Assembly (NCBI GenBank): GCA_001603805.1
Contig: LUZY01000013.1
Coordinates: 62,001 to 126,000, forward strand
Length of the DNA stretch: 64,000 nucleotides
Direction of reading: 5' to 3'
DNA from: Deferribacterales bacterium Deferri_01
GTDB lineage: Bacteria; Chrysiogenota; Deferribacteres; Deferribacterales; Geovibrionaceae
Part shown: piece after piece, positions 17,581-26,623 of the stretch
How positions within the stretch are numbered: position 1 is the first letter of the stretch
Layout: each line of letters opens with the position of its first letter
The notes under the pieces: model-generated
Told to the model about the DNA's origin: nothing
The model's database searches: none
What the model saw: only the letters and a program-made list of their open reading frames with translations
Made by a program: the position numbers and the translations under genes

Positions 17581-17607
17581 AAAAAGAGGGGCTAAAAAGC
17601 CCCTTTC
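17581..17607. terminator. Bidirectional terminator between moaE-like and gntR genes
   Basis: A stem AGGGGCT/AGCCCCT (17587-17593/17598-17604) with loop AAAA is flanked by A-rich sequence on the left and TTTCTCT on the right, so it can end the plus-strand moaE transcript and the minus-strand regulator transcript. Confidence 0.8.
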
Positions 17608-17608
17608 T

Positions 17609-18376
17609 CTATATTGCAGTCCATATTTTCTTTTGAGATTTTCTGTATTTTTCTTCGGCAACAGTCATAAGCCGGTCAAACTCAATCAGGTGGTTGCGCA
17701 TTTCCTGCTCTGCTTTTTTTCCGTTGCCTGTAATTACAGCTTCCACAAGGGCATTGTGCATGCCGAGAGGGTGAACCTCATCAGTTGGCGGCTGAAACTC
17801 TTCTGTTATATTTCTTATCAATATTACAAGTGACTTAACAATTGATTCAAGGAACCTGTTCTGGCACATTTCAGCTAGAACATAATGCACTTTCTGCCTT
17901 TCATGAACCGTATCAGGGTATGTATTGTGGCGTCCTTCATTAGACAGTGCTTTTTTAAGTTTCTCTATATATTCTTCAGTATTATTAGCGGCGGCAAGCT
18001 TTGCAACTTCTGGTTCAATGAGAATGCGTGCCTGACAGAGTTCAGGTATGGAAAGTTTGCCGGAAGAGAAAAGATCTCCCCATGCGTCACTAAGTCTGTC
18101 AAATGTAAGATCGTTTACAAACGCACCGCCTGTTGCTCCGTAGCGTATTTCAACAAAACCTGTGGCGGCGAGAACTTTCATAGCTTCTCTTACAACAGTT
18201 CTGCTGACTTTAAACATTTCAATAAGCTCACGTTCAGAAGGTAGTTTGTCTCCTGTTTTGTATCTGCCTGTTATTATTGCCTCTTTAAGCTGGTTAAAAA
18301 CTTCGTCAGATGCTTTAACCTGCCTTACCGGCCGGAATGTGTCCAATTGTTTCTCCGTGTTTGTGGTTTTAATCAT
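17609..18376 (-). CDS. GntR-family (FadR subfamily) transcriptional regulator
   Basis: 255-residue repressor-type regulator. The winged helix-turn-helix covers about residues 20-90, with L-P-S-E-R-E-L-I-E-M-F-K-V-S-R-T-V-V-R-E-A as the signature. The C-terminal all-helical FCD domain (about 110-235) is the usual metal- and carboxylate-sensing domain of this subfamily. It diverges from the cytochrome/flavoprotein reductase operon, and repeated TTAATCAT motifs lie in the shared control region, one across its own start codon. It therefore probably regulates that operon and itself, with the reductase substrate or a related carboxylate as a likely effector. Confidence 0.88.
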   Translation of the reverse strand: MIKTTNTEKQLDTFRPVRQVKASDEVFNQLKEAIITGRYKTGDKLPSERELIEMFKVSRTVVREAMKVLAATGFVEIRYGATGGAFVNDLTFDRLSDAWGDLFSSGKLSIPELCQARILIEPEVAKLAAANNTEEYIEKLKKALSNEGRHNTYPDTVHERQKVHYVLAEMCQNRFLESIVKSLVILIRNITEEFQPPTDEVHPLGMHNALVEAVITGNGKKAEQEMRNHLIEFDRLMTVAEEKYRKSQKKIWTAI

Positions 18377-18618
18377 AATACTTAATCATAAATGCTCTAA
18401 CATTTAATACTATCATGATTGAACGGTTTAAAGTCAAGATATATTCACTGTTTTTATAGATAATTCTATATTTGTCAAAATGATTAGCCATCAAATTTTC
18501 TTTATGTGTTTAATTATTGATAAAACGATGAATCTTTATTAGCCGAAGTATTTTCTGGTGCAATCTCAGAAATAATTATTGACATGATTGGTTATACGAT
18601 TATATGTTTAATCATCAA
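18369..18618. promoter_or_regulatory. Regulatory region with repeated TTAATCAT motifs
   Basis: The 318-base gap 18377-18694 is AT-rich. TTAATCAT occurs at 18369-18376, 18382-18389 and 18608-18615; the inverse ATGATTA is at 18480-18486; ATGATT at 18584-18589 faces the copy at 18608. A small palindrome ATCATGAT lies at 18412-18419. These are candidate half-sites for the adjacent FadR-type regulator. Confidence 0.55.
18579..18606 (+). promoter_or_regulatory. Promoter of the cytochrome-flavoprotein reductase operon
   Basis: TTGACA (18579-18584), a 16-base spacer and TATATG (18601-18606). ATGATT overlaps the -35 and TTAATCAT starts just after the -10, so a bound repressor would cover the core promoter. 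AAGGAG precedes the first gene. Confidence 0.6.
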
Positions 18619-18694
18619 ATGTATGACATATGACATTACATATATCTAAAGTTATACTATTTAAGTTTTAATTTTTTTATTTAAGGAGCTGAAT

Positions 18695-19045
18695 ATGAGA
18701 AACACCAAATCTATCAATACCATTTTGTTTATTATGCTCATTCTTCTTGCAGCGGGTTCTGTACTTGCTTCCGGAGAGCTTAGGGGAGCGCATAAGGAAA
18801 ATGAGATTCAGTGCGCTGACTGCCACGGAACAGATACTCCTGATTCTGCCGCAAAAACATCCGCATGCCTCTCATGTCACGGCGACTACAAGGCTCTTGC
18901 TGAACTCACAAAAGATGTTGAAGAAGCCAACCCCCATGACAACCACATGGGTGAACAGCCTTGCAAGGAATGCCACGGGATTCATAAGCCTTCAAAGCTT
19001 TTCTGCAACGACGGATGCCATAACTTCGATATGACAGTTAAATAG
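18695..19045 (+). CDS. Small periplasmic tetrahaem cytochrome c
   Basis: 116 residues with a Sec signal (cleavage near V-L-A-S) and four haem-binding motifs: CADCH (40-44), CLSCH (58-62), CKECH (90-94) and CNDGCH (104-109). The last has three residues between the cysteines, not two. The layout matches the N-terminal tetrahaem domain of flavocytochrome c fumarate reductases, here as a separate protein. It should take electrons from a membrane quinol dehydrogenase and pass them to the flavoprotein encoded 69 bases downstream. No CymA/NapC-type quinol oxidase gene is next to it. Confidence 0.9.
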   Translation: MRNTKSINTILFIMLILLAAGSVLASGELRGAHKENEIQCADCHGTDTPDSAAKTSACLSCHGDYKALAELTKDVEEANPHDNHMGEQPCKECHGIHKPSKLFCNDGCHNFDMTVK

Positions 19046-19114
19046 AGATTTTTATTTTTTAGGTAACCTTAGGTGCTTACAAAAAGCGCCAAATATATAA
19101 AGAGAGGTTGACTG

Positions 19115-20644
19115 ATGAAACGTTTATTTTCAATCCGGTTTCTGCTTGCGCTTTTAATCGCAGCAGTGGTTTCTTTACCCGCATATGCGGAAAAGGTTTA
19201 TAACACAGACATAGCTATCATAGGAGCCGGTGCTACCGGACTTTCTGCCGGTGTGCAGGCTTCGCTTCTCGGAGCTAAGGTCATTGTAATTGAGAAACAG
19301 GCTATCCCCGGCGGAACAAGTAATTTCGCCGAAGGTCTTTTTGCAGCGGAAAGTTCGCTTCAGATGAGGCAGGGTATTGATGTATCAAAAGAATTCGCAT
19401 TCAAAACAATCATGGACTACTCTCATTGGAGAGCAAACGGTCCTCTTGTAAGCGCATTTGTTAACAAGTCTGCTGAAACTATTGAATGGCTCAAAAAGTT
19501 CGGAATTCAGTACGAATACATAGGCGTGGGCGGTTTCGGCGGTCCTCTTACATGGCACGTTGTGGGTGATTATCTCGGAGAAGACGGTAAACACTACCAT
19601 CACGGTGCAGCAGTTGTTCAGGCTCTTACAAAAGCGCTTAAGGACAACGGAGGTCAGCTCCTTCTTCAGACTCCCGGCAAATCTCTTATAATCAAAAACG
19701 GCAAAGTCGCAGGTGTTGTTGCCGAAGACAAAGACGGCGAAAAAGTTATTATCAACTCCAAAGCTGTTGTGATAGGCACAGGCGGGTTTGCAAACAACAA
19801 AGAAATGATGAAACAGTTTTCCAGATATCCTGAGATGATCTTCATTGGTCAGATTGGTAAAATGGGTGATGGAATCCAGATGGCTTGGGCTGCCGGTGCA
19901 GATAAAGAAGGTGTGGAAGTTATGCAGTCCTACCGTCCCGGTCTTGCGGGATTCCACCCTGCGTCTCACCTTATAGCCGCTGCTGTTCAGCCTTATCTTT
20001 TCGTAGATCCTCAGGGACACAGATACACTGATGAATCAAATATTACTGAGTGGCCTCAGTCGGGTAATGCCCTTGAGAGAATTGGCGGAACAGCTTACTC
20101 AATTTATGACGAAACAACAAAACAGATGTTCATAAACGAAGGTATTCAGATGCCTCTTGGCGAATGGGTAATCTTCGGTACTAAGCTCACCAAGCTTGAA
20201 GCAGACTTTGAAAAAGAATTGGGCAAGCACAACGGCAACGTTTTCAAATGCAACACTATTGAAGAGGTTGCAGAAAAGATCGGTGCTGATCCTGCTGTTC
20301 TTAAAGCAACTGTGGAGCGCAACAACAAAGCAGCTGAGATGCACAAGGATGAGCTTTTCCACAAAAAAGCAGACTACCTCAGATCTGTTAAAACTGCTCC
20401 TTTCTATGTTACGAAGCTTCACCCCAGAGCGCTCGGCACTCTCGGCGGTATAAAAATCAATGAAAAAACAGAAGTTCTCAACACCAAAGGCGCTGTAATC
20501 CCCGGTCTTTACGCCGGCGGTCTTGATGCAGGCGGCATGTACGGCGACAGCTACGATCTCAAACTCGGCGGCGGTACATTCGGCTTTGCTATCAACTCCG
20601 GACGTATAGCCGGTGAAAACGCTGTAATGTTTATCTCTAAATAA
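19115..20644 (+). CDS. Periplasmic FAD-dependent reductase (flavocytochrome c flavoprotein subunit), substrate unknown
   Basis: 509 residues with a Sec signal (cleavage near A-Y-A), a dinucleotide-binding motif I-I-G-A-G-A-T-G-L-S-A-G at about 33-44 and a C-terminal FAD stretch G-G-G-T-F-G-F-A-I-N-S-G-R-I-A-G-E-N-A. It belongs to the fumarate reductase/succinate dehydrogenase flavoprotein family. The acid-donating arginine is kept (R303 in G-H-R-Y-T-D-E). The three other substrate residues of fumarate reductases differ: the Q-x-H-P-T histidine is replaced in M-Q-S-Y-R-P-G (270-276), the H-H-T-M-G-G histidine by L-G-T-L-G-G (G441), and the R-L-G-G arginine by K-L-G-G (K483). It should therefore reduce another unsaturated or oxo acceptor. 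The cytochrome before it and the porin after it support a periplasmic respiratory role. Confidence 0.88.
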   Translation: MKRLFSIRFLLALLIAAVVSLPAYAEKVYNTDIAIIGAGATGLSAGVQASLLGAKVIVIEKQAIPGGTSNFAEGLFAAESSLQMRQGIDVSKEFAFKTIMDYSHWRANGPLVSAFVNKSAETIEWLKKFGIQYEYIGVGGFGGPLTWHVVGDYLGEDGKHYHHGAAVVQALTKALKDNGGQLLLQTPGKSLIIKNGKVAGVVAEDKDGEKVIINSKAVVIGTGGFANNKEMMKQFSRYPEMIFIGQIGKMGDGIQMAWAAGADKEGVEVMQSYRPGLAGFHPASHLIAAAVQPYLFVDPQGHRYTDESNITEWPQSGNALERIGGTAYSIYDETTKQMFINEGIQMPLGEWVIFGTKLTKLEADFEKELGKHNGNVFKCNTIEEVAEKIGADPAVLKATVERNNKAAEMHKDELFHKKADYLRSVKTAPFYVTKLHPRALGTLGGIKINEKTEVLNTKGAVIPGLYAGGLDAGGMYGDSYDLKLGGGTFGFAINSGRIAGENAVMFISK

Positions 20645-20657
20645 CATCCACCTATTT

Positions 20658-20700
20658 CCCGCCGTTCCGTCTTAAAGGGCGGCGGGTTTAATATTTTATT
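20658..20700 (+). terminator. Hairpin with AT-rich tail between flavoprotein and porin genes
   Basis: Stem CCCGCCG/CGGCGGG (20658-20664/20680-20686) followed by TTTAATATTTTATT. It could end most transcripts after the flavoprotein and so keep porin levels lower, or mark an operon end. Confidence 0.55.
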
Positions 20701-20711
20701 GGAGGAATATA

Positions 20712-21941
20712 ATGAGACTCTCTGTTTTGTTTACAGCTCTGGCAGTTCTTTTTGCCTCAGCTTCGGCTTTTGCCGCTGATACTCTGAAGGATGCCTTTGC
20801 AAACGGTACTCTGAAAGGCGAGATACGCAACTATTACTTCGCAAGGGATTTCGATGAAAATACTCCCGATAGGGCAGATATGGCAGTCGGAACGCTTTTT
20901 TACTATAAAACAGCACCCCTTTACGGGATAAGCGCAGGATTTGCTTTCGCTTCATCCAGTGATATTTACAGCGATGACGATAAGGCGGTTTACGGGCTGC
21001 TTCAACGTGACAGCGACGGCAATCATCAGAGCTACACCCGCCTTCAGGAATACTACATTCAGGGCGAATGGTTTGACACAAGAGTAAAATATGGCGCACA
21101 GCAGATTAATACGCCATTTATGAATGCTCACGACATACGTATGATGCCTAAGTCATACGAAGGGTTCTCTATAGTTAATAACAGTATTAAAAACCTCGAA
21201 CTGTCAGCATATTACATCACAGGGTATATGGGCTGGACAGATGATGAAGCCATGGACATTGTTAATTCCGTTAATGCGGCGGAAGATGATGACAAGGCTC
21301 TTATCGTTGCCGGACTGAAATATACACTCCCCATTGAAGCAGCTAAAATCACAGCACAGGGCTGGCATTACAATATGGAGGATGTTTTCAGCTCAAACTA
21401 TGTTCAGGTCTCTGCATCCAAAAAAGCCGGTGATTTTAACCTCTATTTCAACCCTTCAGGTCTTATACAGAAATCCAAAGGTGATGATCTCGGCGGTAAT
21501 TTTGATACTGATCAGTACGGTTTTAATACCGGCTTTGCCGCTTACGGATTTGATGTAACTGGTTTTTATGCCAAGACAGGCGATGATGACCTTTTTGTTC
21601 CTTGGGGTGACGGCAAGGTCATAATCCAGCAGGTTCTTGCAGCAGGCAGAGCAGAGGAAGATGCTTATGCTCTCAAAGTCGGTTACGATTTTTCAAAAGT
21701 TGGTATCAAAGGACTCAGCGCTTATGCTTTCCATACCGTTTACGACACTCCCGAATCAGGAAATAATGCATCTGCTGATATGAGTGAAACAGACCTCAGT
21801 GCCCAATACGGCTTTGGCGGTGCTTTAGATGGTCTCAGCCTCAGAGTCAGATATGCTATGATCAATGTTGATGACGGAGAGGATTACAACGACTTCAGAA
21901 TTTACATAAAATACAACTTTGCCCTTGGCAGTAACAAGTAA
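20712..21941 (+). CDS. OprD-like outer-membrane porin
   Basis: 409-residue beta-barrel protein. A signal peptide (cleavage after A-F-A-A) is followed by G-T-L-K-G-E-I-R-N-Y-Y-F-A-R-D-F, the opening of OprD-type and related epsilonproteobacterial porins. Alternating aromatic/polar strands continue to the end; the last strand is R-I-Y-I-K-Y-N-F-A-L. OprD-family channels often admit small carboxylates or amino acids. Position after the reductase suggests it lets the electron acceptor or its product cross the outer membrane. GGAGGAATATA precedes the ATG. Confidence 0.82.
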   Translation: MRLSVLFTALAVLFASASAFAADTLKDAFANGTLKGEIRNYYFARDFDENTPDRADMAVGTLFYYKTAPLYGISAGFAFASSSDIYSDDDKAVYGLLQRDSDGNHQSYTRLQEYYIQGEWFDTRVKYGAQQINTPFMNAHDIRMMPKSYEGFSIVNNSIKNLELSAYYITGYMGWTDDEAMDIVNSVNAAEDDDKALIVAGLKYTLPIEAAKITAQGWHYNMEDVFSSNYVQVSASKKAGDFNLYFNPSGLIQKSKGDDLGGNFDTDQYGFNTGFAAYGFDVTGFYAKTGDDDLFVPWGDGKVIIQQVLAAGRAEEDAYALKVGYDFSKVGIKGLSAYAFHTVYDTPESGNNASADMSETDLSAQYGFGGALDGLSLRVRYAMINVDDGEDYNDFRIYIKYNFALGSNK

Positions 21942-22011
21942 CAGTAATTAACCTCTATCCGTCTTTTTAGTGAGCATCACCATTAACCCGACGGAAGATA
22001 TACACGTAGCA

Positions 22012-22042
22012 GGCCGGACACGTAAGGGATGCGTGTCCGGTC
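22012..22042 (+). other. 11-bp hairpin upstream of the MFS gene
   Basis: Arms 22012-22022 and 22032-22042 (CCGGACACG/CGTGTCCGG core) pair with a 9-base loop and no following T run. It may be a processing or stability element between the porin and transporter genes. It includes the upstream in-frame ATG at 22029, an argument against that start. Confidence 0.5.
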
Positions 22043-22061
22043 CCTCCTGACGGATATTGAT

Positions 22062-23261
22062 ATGGAAAACAGAAAGCTGTTTACTGCGCTTTTTATTATA
22101 AATTTCTGCATAACCCTTGGTTATGGGGTTGTGGACTCCTTTTTTTCCCTGTATGTGTTTGAACTGGGAGCCAGAGGGGCTCTTCTCGGGGTTCCTCTGG
22201 CTTTCTACTCTGTTTCAAAGATTCTTTTCAGCGTTCCTGCTGGCAGCTCCATATCCAGAGCCGGAGCAGATAAAGTCCTTGCTGTTTCGGTTATTTGCTT
22301 CTGCTGTGTTTCTGTGGGGTATCTGTTTGCCGGAAGTGTAGCGTTTGTGGTGGTTCTGCGTGTTTTACAGGGGGCAGCATGTGCTGCCTTCCGTGCTTCT
22401 GTTCTGGCTGTTTTGGGGCACAACTCACGCAAGTCTGCTTTTGCTTCTGTCAGCGGCACTTTCGACATGTCATTTTATGGCGCTTTGGGTGCAGGACCTG
22501 TTGTCGGCGGGTTTATAAGAAAATTTGCGGGATTTAACGGTGTTTTTATACTTCTTTTTATCCTGTGCCTTGTGTCTCTGATAATTCTGCTTCTGACGAC
22601 TTATGATATAAAAGGCAGAGAAGAATCTTCGGCAGTTTCAGGGAAATCTTTTAAACCGGGCATACAGTATTACGGTCTTGTGTCGTTTATCTTTTTCAGA
22701 GGGTTCGGAATATCTGCCTGTGCAGCATTTCTTCCCCTTTATATTGAACAGGGGATGGCACTTGACAGTCTTCGTTCCGGTGTGGTTCTCTGTATTTCAA
22801 CAGTGTTTATGACATTCAGCCTCCGCCCTTTGAGTATGCTCGGCAAAATGTTTGAGCAGAAAAATATTATAGCATCAGGCGGTGCTGCGGTTTCTATTAT
22901 GTATCTGCTTATTCCGGGTGTGTCAGGTTTTCAGGGCATAATGGTAATATGTGCCGGAATGGGTGTTTTCGGCGCTTTGTCACAGCCTGCATGTACTGCA
23001 GCACTCCTTGAGGAAGGAGAAAAATACGGCACAGGCAAGGCTGTCGGCGTTTTTAATATGTTTATGAATATGGGTTTTGCAGCTGGTTCTCTCATCGGTT
23101 CATTTGTTTACGGGATGTTCGGTATAGAGTATGTATTCATTATATCAGGGATGGCGGGCATTGCCGGGTGTTCAGTCTTTCTGATTCTTTCAGAAAGCAA
23201 TGCCAAGAAAGAATTGACTAAAATCTGTGAAAGAAGCTATGCCTCCAAAACAGAGGCATAG
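22062..23261 (+). CDS. Major facilitator superfamily transporter
   Basis: 399 residues from the ATG at 22062 (M-E-N-R-K-L-F), with 12 predicted membrane helices and R-A-G-A-D-K-V in the loop between helices 2 and 3. The upstream ATG at 22029 adds 11 residues unlike a transporter start and lies in a hairpin. The family member cannot be named. Placed after the reductase and porin, it could carry the acceptor, its product or a related metabolite across the inner membrane; it may equally be a drug exporter. Confidence 0.8.
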   Translation: MENRKLFTALFIINFCITLGYGVVDSFFSLYVFELGARGALLGVPLAFYSVSKILFSVPAGSSISRAGADKVLAVSVICFCCVSVGYLFAGSVAFVVVLRVLQGAACAAFRASVLAVLGHNSRKSAFASVSGTFDMSFYGALGAGPVVGGFIRKFAGFNGVFILLFILCLVSLIILLLTTYDIKGREESSAVSGKSFKPGIQYYGLVSFIFFRGFGISACAAFLPLYIEQGMALDSLRSGVVLCISTVFMTFSLRPLSMLGKMFEQKNIIASGGAAVSIMYLLIPGVSGFQGIMVICAGMGVFGALSQPACTAALLEEGEKYGTGKAVGVFNMFMNMGFAAGSLIGSFVYGMFGIEYVFIISGMAGIAGCSVFLILSESNAKKELTKICERSYASKTEA

Positions 23262-23275
23262 GCTAACTAATCTTA
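23237..23275. terminator. Hairpin terminator between MFS and TolC-type genes
   Basis: A 9-bp perfect stem CTATGCCTC/GAGGCATAG (23237-23245/23253-23261) spans the MFS stop codon and is followed on the plus strand by TAATCTTATTTTTC. It separates convergent genes. Confidence 0.65.
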
Positions 23276-24673
23276 TTTTTCTGCCAGTTTCTCCGGTACT
23301 TTCCAGCCGCCGCCAAGAACCTTGTACATATCAACTGCGGCATTCAGCCTTGTTAAGCGAAGGCTTGCAAGCTGATCCCTCGCCTGAAAAAGAGACACCT
23401 GAGCGTCAAGGACATCAGATAAGCTGTTTGATCCTTCCCTGTATTGAATTTCTGTGAGCCTGAGAGAATATTCAAGCTTGGCAATTGTTTCTTCCTGAAT
23501 ATTTTCCCTTTCCGCACTGTATCCGGATGAATTGAGAGCGTCTTCCACCTCCTGCAATGCAGTGAGGACAGACTTTCGGTAATTTTCGGCGAGAACACGT
23601 TTCTGTGATTCGCTCAGTGCTATCTGGCTGTGTTTTGTTCCGCCGTCAAATATTGACTGCACCACTGAGGCTGATAACCCGAGGCTTGAGGCAGGGTTAG
23701 CCAGAGAAAGAAGGGCGTCTGTTGCCAGCCCCGCCGAACCTGAAAGCGATAAAGACGGGAATAACGCAGCTCTTGCCGCCTCAACGCTGGCTTCCGCCGC
23801 CGCTATCTGTGCTTCCGCCGCTGCCAGATCCGGTCTGCGCAGCAGAAGATCAGAGGGCAGCCCGGCCGATATCTCAGGTACGTTTATTATGTTAAAATCC
23901 TCCGTATCAGTATCGAAGTCCTGCGGTATTGTTCCAGTGAGGACAGCCAGTGCGTTGAGGGTTTGTTTTTTCTCTTCTTCAAGTGAGAGCAGGGTGCTTC
24001 TTCTGCTTAAAACAGTTGACTCCTGATTAAGCAGTTCGGACTTAAGGGCTGAACCGTTGCGATATTTTGCATCGACAATTTTCAGAATCCTTTCCGCTGT
24101 ATAGAGGTTTATCTTTGCATAATCAATCCGTTTTTCGATACTCAGAAGCTGAAAATAGCTTCCTGCGACACCTGCTGTCAGGGTGAGTTTAACTGCGTCA
24201 TAGTCATATTCCGCCGCCTTGAGAGATTCTTTTGCGCTTCGCACTTGTGCTGATATCCGTCCCCAAACATCAACCTCATAGCTCACTCCCAGAGAAAGGC
24301 TTGTGGATTCTGTTGTTCTGGCAGAACCTTCCGCCGGAAAGCTGCGGTTTGCAGATGAGCCGCCGTTAAGATTGACAGAAGGAAACATGGATGCGCCGGT
24401 GCTTTTAAGCTGTGCTTTTGCCTGAATTATACTTTCTGCTGCTGTTGTTATGTCAGGGCTTTGCTCAAGGCTTTTATCTATGAGCTTTGTCAGGTTGGCA
24501 GAGTTAAAACTTACCCACCAATGATTATTAATTTCCGCTGTATTGTTGTCATGCAGAGCAGACCAGGATGAGGGCATGACAGGCGGTGTGAATTTATCAG
24601 CGTTTTTTGCCGCACAACCCGCAGTAAGCACTAAAGCGCAGGCGATATATGTGAGTTTTCTTAAAAATATCAT
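23273..24673 (-). CDS. TolC-family outer-membrane efflux lipoprotein
   Basis: 466 residues of the outer-membrane factor family (NodT/OprM type). The signal ends in a lipobox (L-T-A-G-C), so it is lipid-anchored. Two repeats typical of the family are seen: a long helical region with heptad-like A/L content and the L-L-L-R-R-P-D-L-A-A-A-E-A-Q stretch near residue 275. It lies 9 bases after the MacB-like gene, completing a tripartite pump. Confidence 0.92.
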   Translation of the reverse strand: MIFLRKLTYIACALVLTAGCAAKNADKFTPPVMPSSWSALHDNNTAEINNHWWVSFNSANLTKLIDKSLEQSPDITTAAESIIQAKAQLKSTGASMFPSVNLNGGSSANRSFPAEGSARTTESTSLSLGVSYEVDVWGRISAQVRSAKESLKAAEYDYDAVKLTLTAGVAGSYFQLLSIEKRIDYAKINLYTAERILKIVDAKYRNGSALKSELLNQESTVLSRRSTLLSLEEEKKQTLNALAVLTGTIPQDFDTDTEDFNIINVPEISAGLPSDLLLRRPDLAAAEAQIAAAEASVEAARAALFPSLSLSGSAGLATDALLSLANPASSLGLSASVVQSIFDGGTKHSQIALSESQKRVLAENYRKSVLTALQEVEDALNSSGYSAERENIQEETIAKLEYSLRLTEIQYREGSNSLSDVLDAQVSLFQARDQLASLRLTRLNAAVDMYKVLGGGWKVPEKLAEK

Positions 24674-24682
24674 TATAAACCT

Positions 24683-26623
24683 CTATTCCGAAGCCAAGGC
24701 AGTAACAGGGTTAAGCCCTGCTGCTTTTCTGGCGGGCAGATAACCGAATATCAGTCCTGTGGCAAATGCACACCCGAATGCGGTGATAACCGGAGTCATT
24801 TCATATTTCACAGGAGTGTCGAAAAATGCTACGACAGACGCTGTGCCAATACCGGCGGCAACACCTATAACCCCTCCGAGAGCGGAAACCGTGACCGCCT
24901 CGATCAGGAACTGCTGGAGTATGTTTCTCATTCTTGCTCCTGTAGCCATGCGAATTCCTATCTCCCTTGTGCGTTCAGTAACAGATACAAGCATTATGTT
25001 CATCACACCTATACCGCCTACTAAAAGAGAGATAGCTGCTATGGAGCCTAAGAGTATCGTCATGGTATTCTGAGTTTCAGATACATTTTCAATGAGCGAT
25101 GCCATATTCCTTATCTGAAAGTCTTCAACTCCTCCGTGCATGGCTAATATGGCACTATGAACAGCTTCCTGAGTTTCATCTATGATTGACGTATCCTGTA
25201 CTGCAATTGTGATATTTCTCAGATAATTCTGTCCGGTAAGCCGCAGACTTCCCGTTGTATAAGGAACAAAGACTATATCATCCTGATCCTGTCCGCCGAA
25301 GCCTGCACCCATTTCATCCATAACGCCTATTACCTGAAAGGGAATATTATTAATCAGGATGTAGTTCCCGGTAGGCTCCTGTCCGCTGAAAAGGGCGTCT
25401 GACACAGTTTTTCCTAATACTGCAACAGTGGCATAGAGTTCTTCATCCTCATCGGTGAAGAAAGTCCCTTCAGCAACTTTCCAGTTTCTCGCAATGATGT
25501 ATCCGGGGGATGTGCCGTTTATCCGTGTGGAGTGATCTGAGTCCTGAAAACGGACAGTCACGGAGCTTTCCTGTTCAGGAACCGCTGTTATTATATTCGG
25601 AAGATCTTTTATGGCTTTTACATCTGCGGGTACAAGGGTGGCAACTGACGAACGCCCACGCATATTCGGCGCACCGGGGCGCACATTCATAAGGTTGCTC
25701 CCCATTGAGCTGATTCTGTCTACCACAGCCTGCTTCGCTCCGTCACCTATTGCAAGCATAGTGATCACTGAAGCAACTCCGATAACTATGCCCAGTAGAG
25801 TCAGTATAGTTCGGAAGACGTTGCTTCTAAGAGATCTTACAGCAGTTTTTGCCGCCTCTGTGAGTTCTGCGAAATTTGAAACTTTTTCAGGTTCGTGGGT
25901 TATAATTTCAGGCTTTTTTCCAGCCTCTTTTATTACTGCGTCACTTAAAATATTGCCGTCACTTATTTCAATTATTCTGTCGGCGTATTCGGCAATTCGT
26001 CTTTCATGGGTGATCAGTATTATCGTGTGCCCTTTTGAGGAGAGTTCTCCAAGAAGATTCATCACCTCAGTACCGCTTTTGCTATCAAGAGCCCCAGTCG
26101 GTTCATCTGCAAGGATTATGCGCCCGCCGTTCATCAATGCACGGGCTATGGAAACCCTCTGCTGCTGACCGCCGGAAAGCTGTGTAGGTCGATGGTGTGT
26201 TCTGTCGCCCAGTCCCAGTTCCTCCAGCAGCTCAACAGCCCGCTTTCTGCGTGAATTTTGGGGGATACCTGCGTAGACAGCAGGTACTTCCGTGTTTTCT
26301 GCTGCTGTTGCAGTGCTGATAAGGTTGTAGCTCTGGAATATAAAACCGAATTCCTCTCGGCGGAGTCGTGCCAGCTCGTCCTTGCCGAAATGGGAAACAT
26401 CCTCACCCATAAAACAGTAAGTTCCTGATGTGGGCTGATCCAGACAACCGAGGATATTCATGAGAGTGGACTTACCTGAGCCGGAAGCCCCCATGACTGC
26501 AACAAATTCTCCTTGGTAAATCTTTAAATCTATTCCATGGAGAACCTCAACGGATAGTTCTCCTGTTTTATATGTTTTATAAATGCCCTGTAAGTCAATC
26601 AGGGGCATTTTACTGATGCTCAT
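24683..26623 (-). CDS. macB: MacB-like ABC transporter, fused ATPase-permease
   Basis: 646 residues. The N-terminal ABC domain (1-230) has Walker [10 protein letters not shown], signature L-S-G-G-Q-Q-Q-R-V and Walker [13 protein letters not shown]. One membrane helix near 275-300, a large periplasmic domain, and three C-terminal helices follow, ending [14 protein letters not shown], as in E. coli MacB (648 residues). The start codon overlaps the stop of the adaptor gene. MacB pumps export macrolides, peptides, toxins or haem precursors such as protoporphyrin in known cases; the substrate here is unknown. Confidence 0.93.
   Translation of the reverse strand: MSISKMPLIDLQGIYKTYKTGELSVEVLHGIDLKIYQGEFVAVMGASGSGKSTLMNILGCLDQPTSGTYCFMGEDVSHFGKDELARLRREEFGFIFQSYNLISTATAAENTEVPAVYAGIPQNSRRKRAVELLEELGLGDRTHHRPTQLSGGQQQRVSIARALMNGGRIILADEPTGALDSKSGTEVMNLLGELSSKGHTIILITHERRIAEYADRIIEISDGNILSDAVIKEAGKKPEIITHEPEKVSNFAELTEAAKTAVRSLRSNVFRTILTLLGIVIGVASVITMLAIGDGAKQAVVDRISSMGSNLMNVRPGAPNMRGRSSVATLVPADVKAIKDLPNIITAVPEQESSVTVRFQDSDHSTRINGTSPGYIIARNWKVAEGTFFTDEDEELYATVAVLGKTVSDALFSGQEPTGNYILINNIPFQVIGVMDEMGAGFGGQDQDDIVFVPYTTGSLRLTGQNYLRNITIAVQDTSIIDETQEAVHSAILAMHGGVEDFQIRNMASLIENVSETQNTMTILLGSIAAISLLVGGIGVMNIMLVSVTERTREIGIRMATGARMRNILQQFLIEAVTVSALGGVIGVAAGIGTASVVAFFDTPVKYEMTPVITAFGCAFATGLIFGYLPARKAAGLNPVTALASE

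Noticed and set aside
19385-20020. 211-residue frame on the minus strand
   Set aside because: Opposite the flavoprotein gene, with no family features and an atypical composition.
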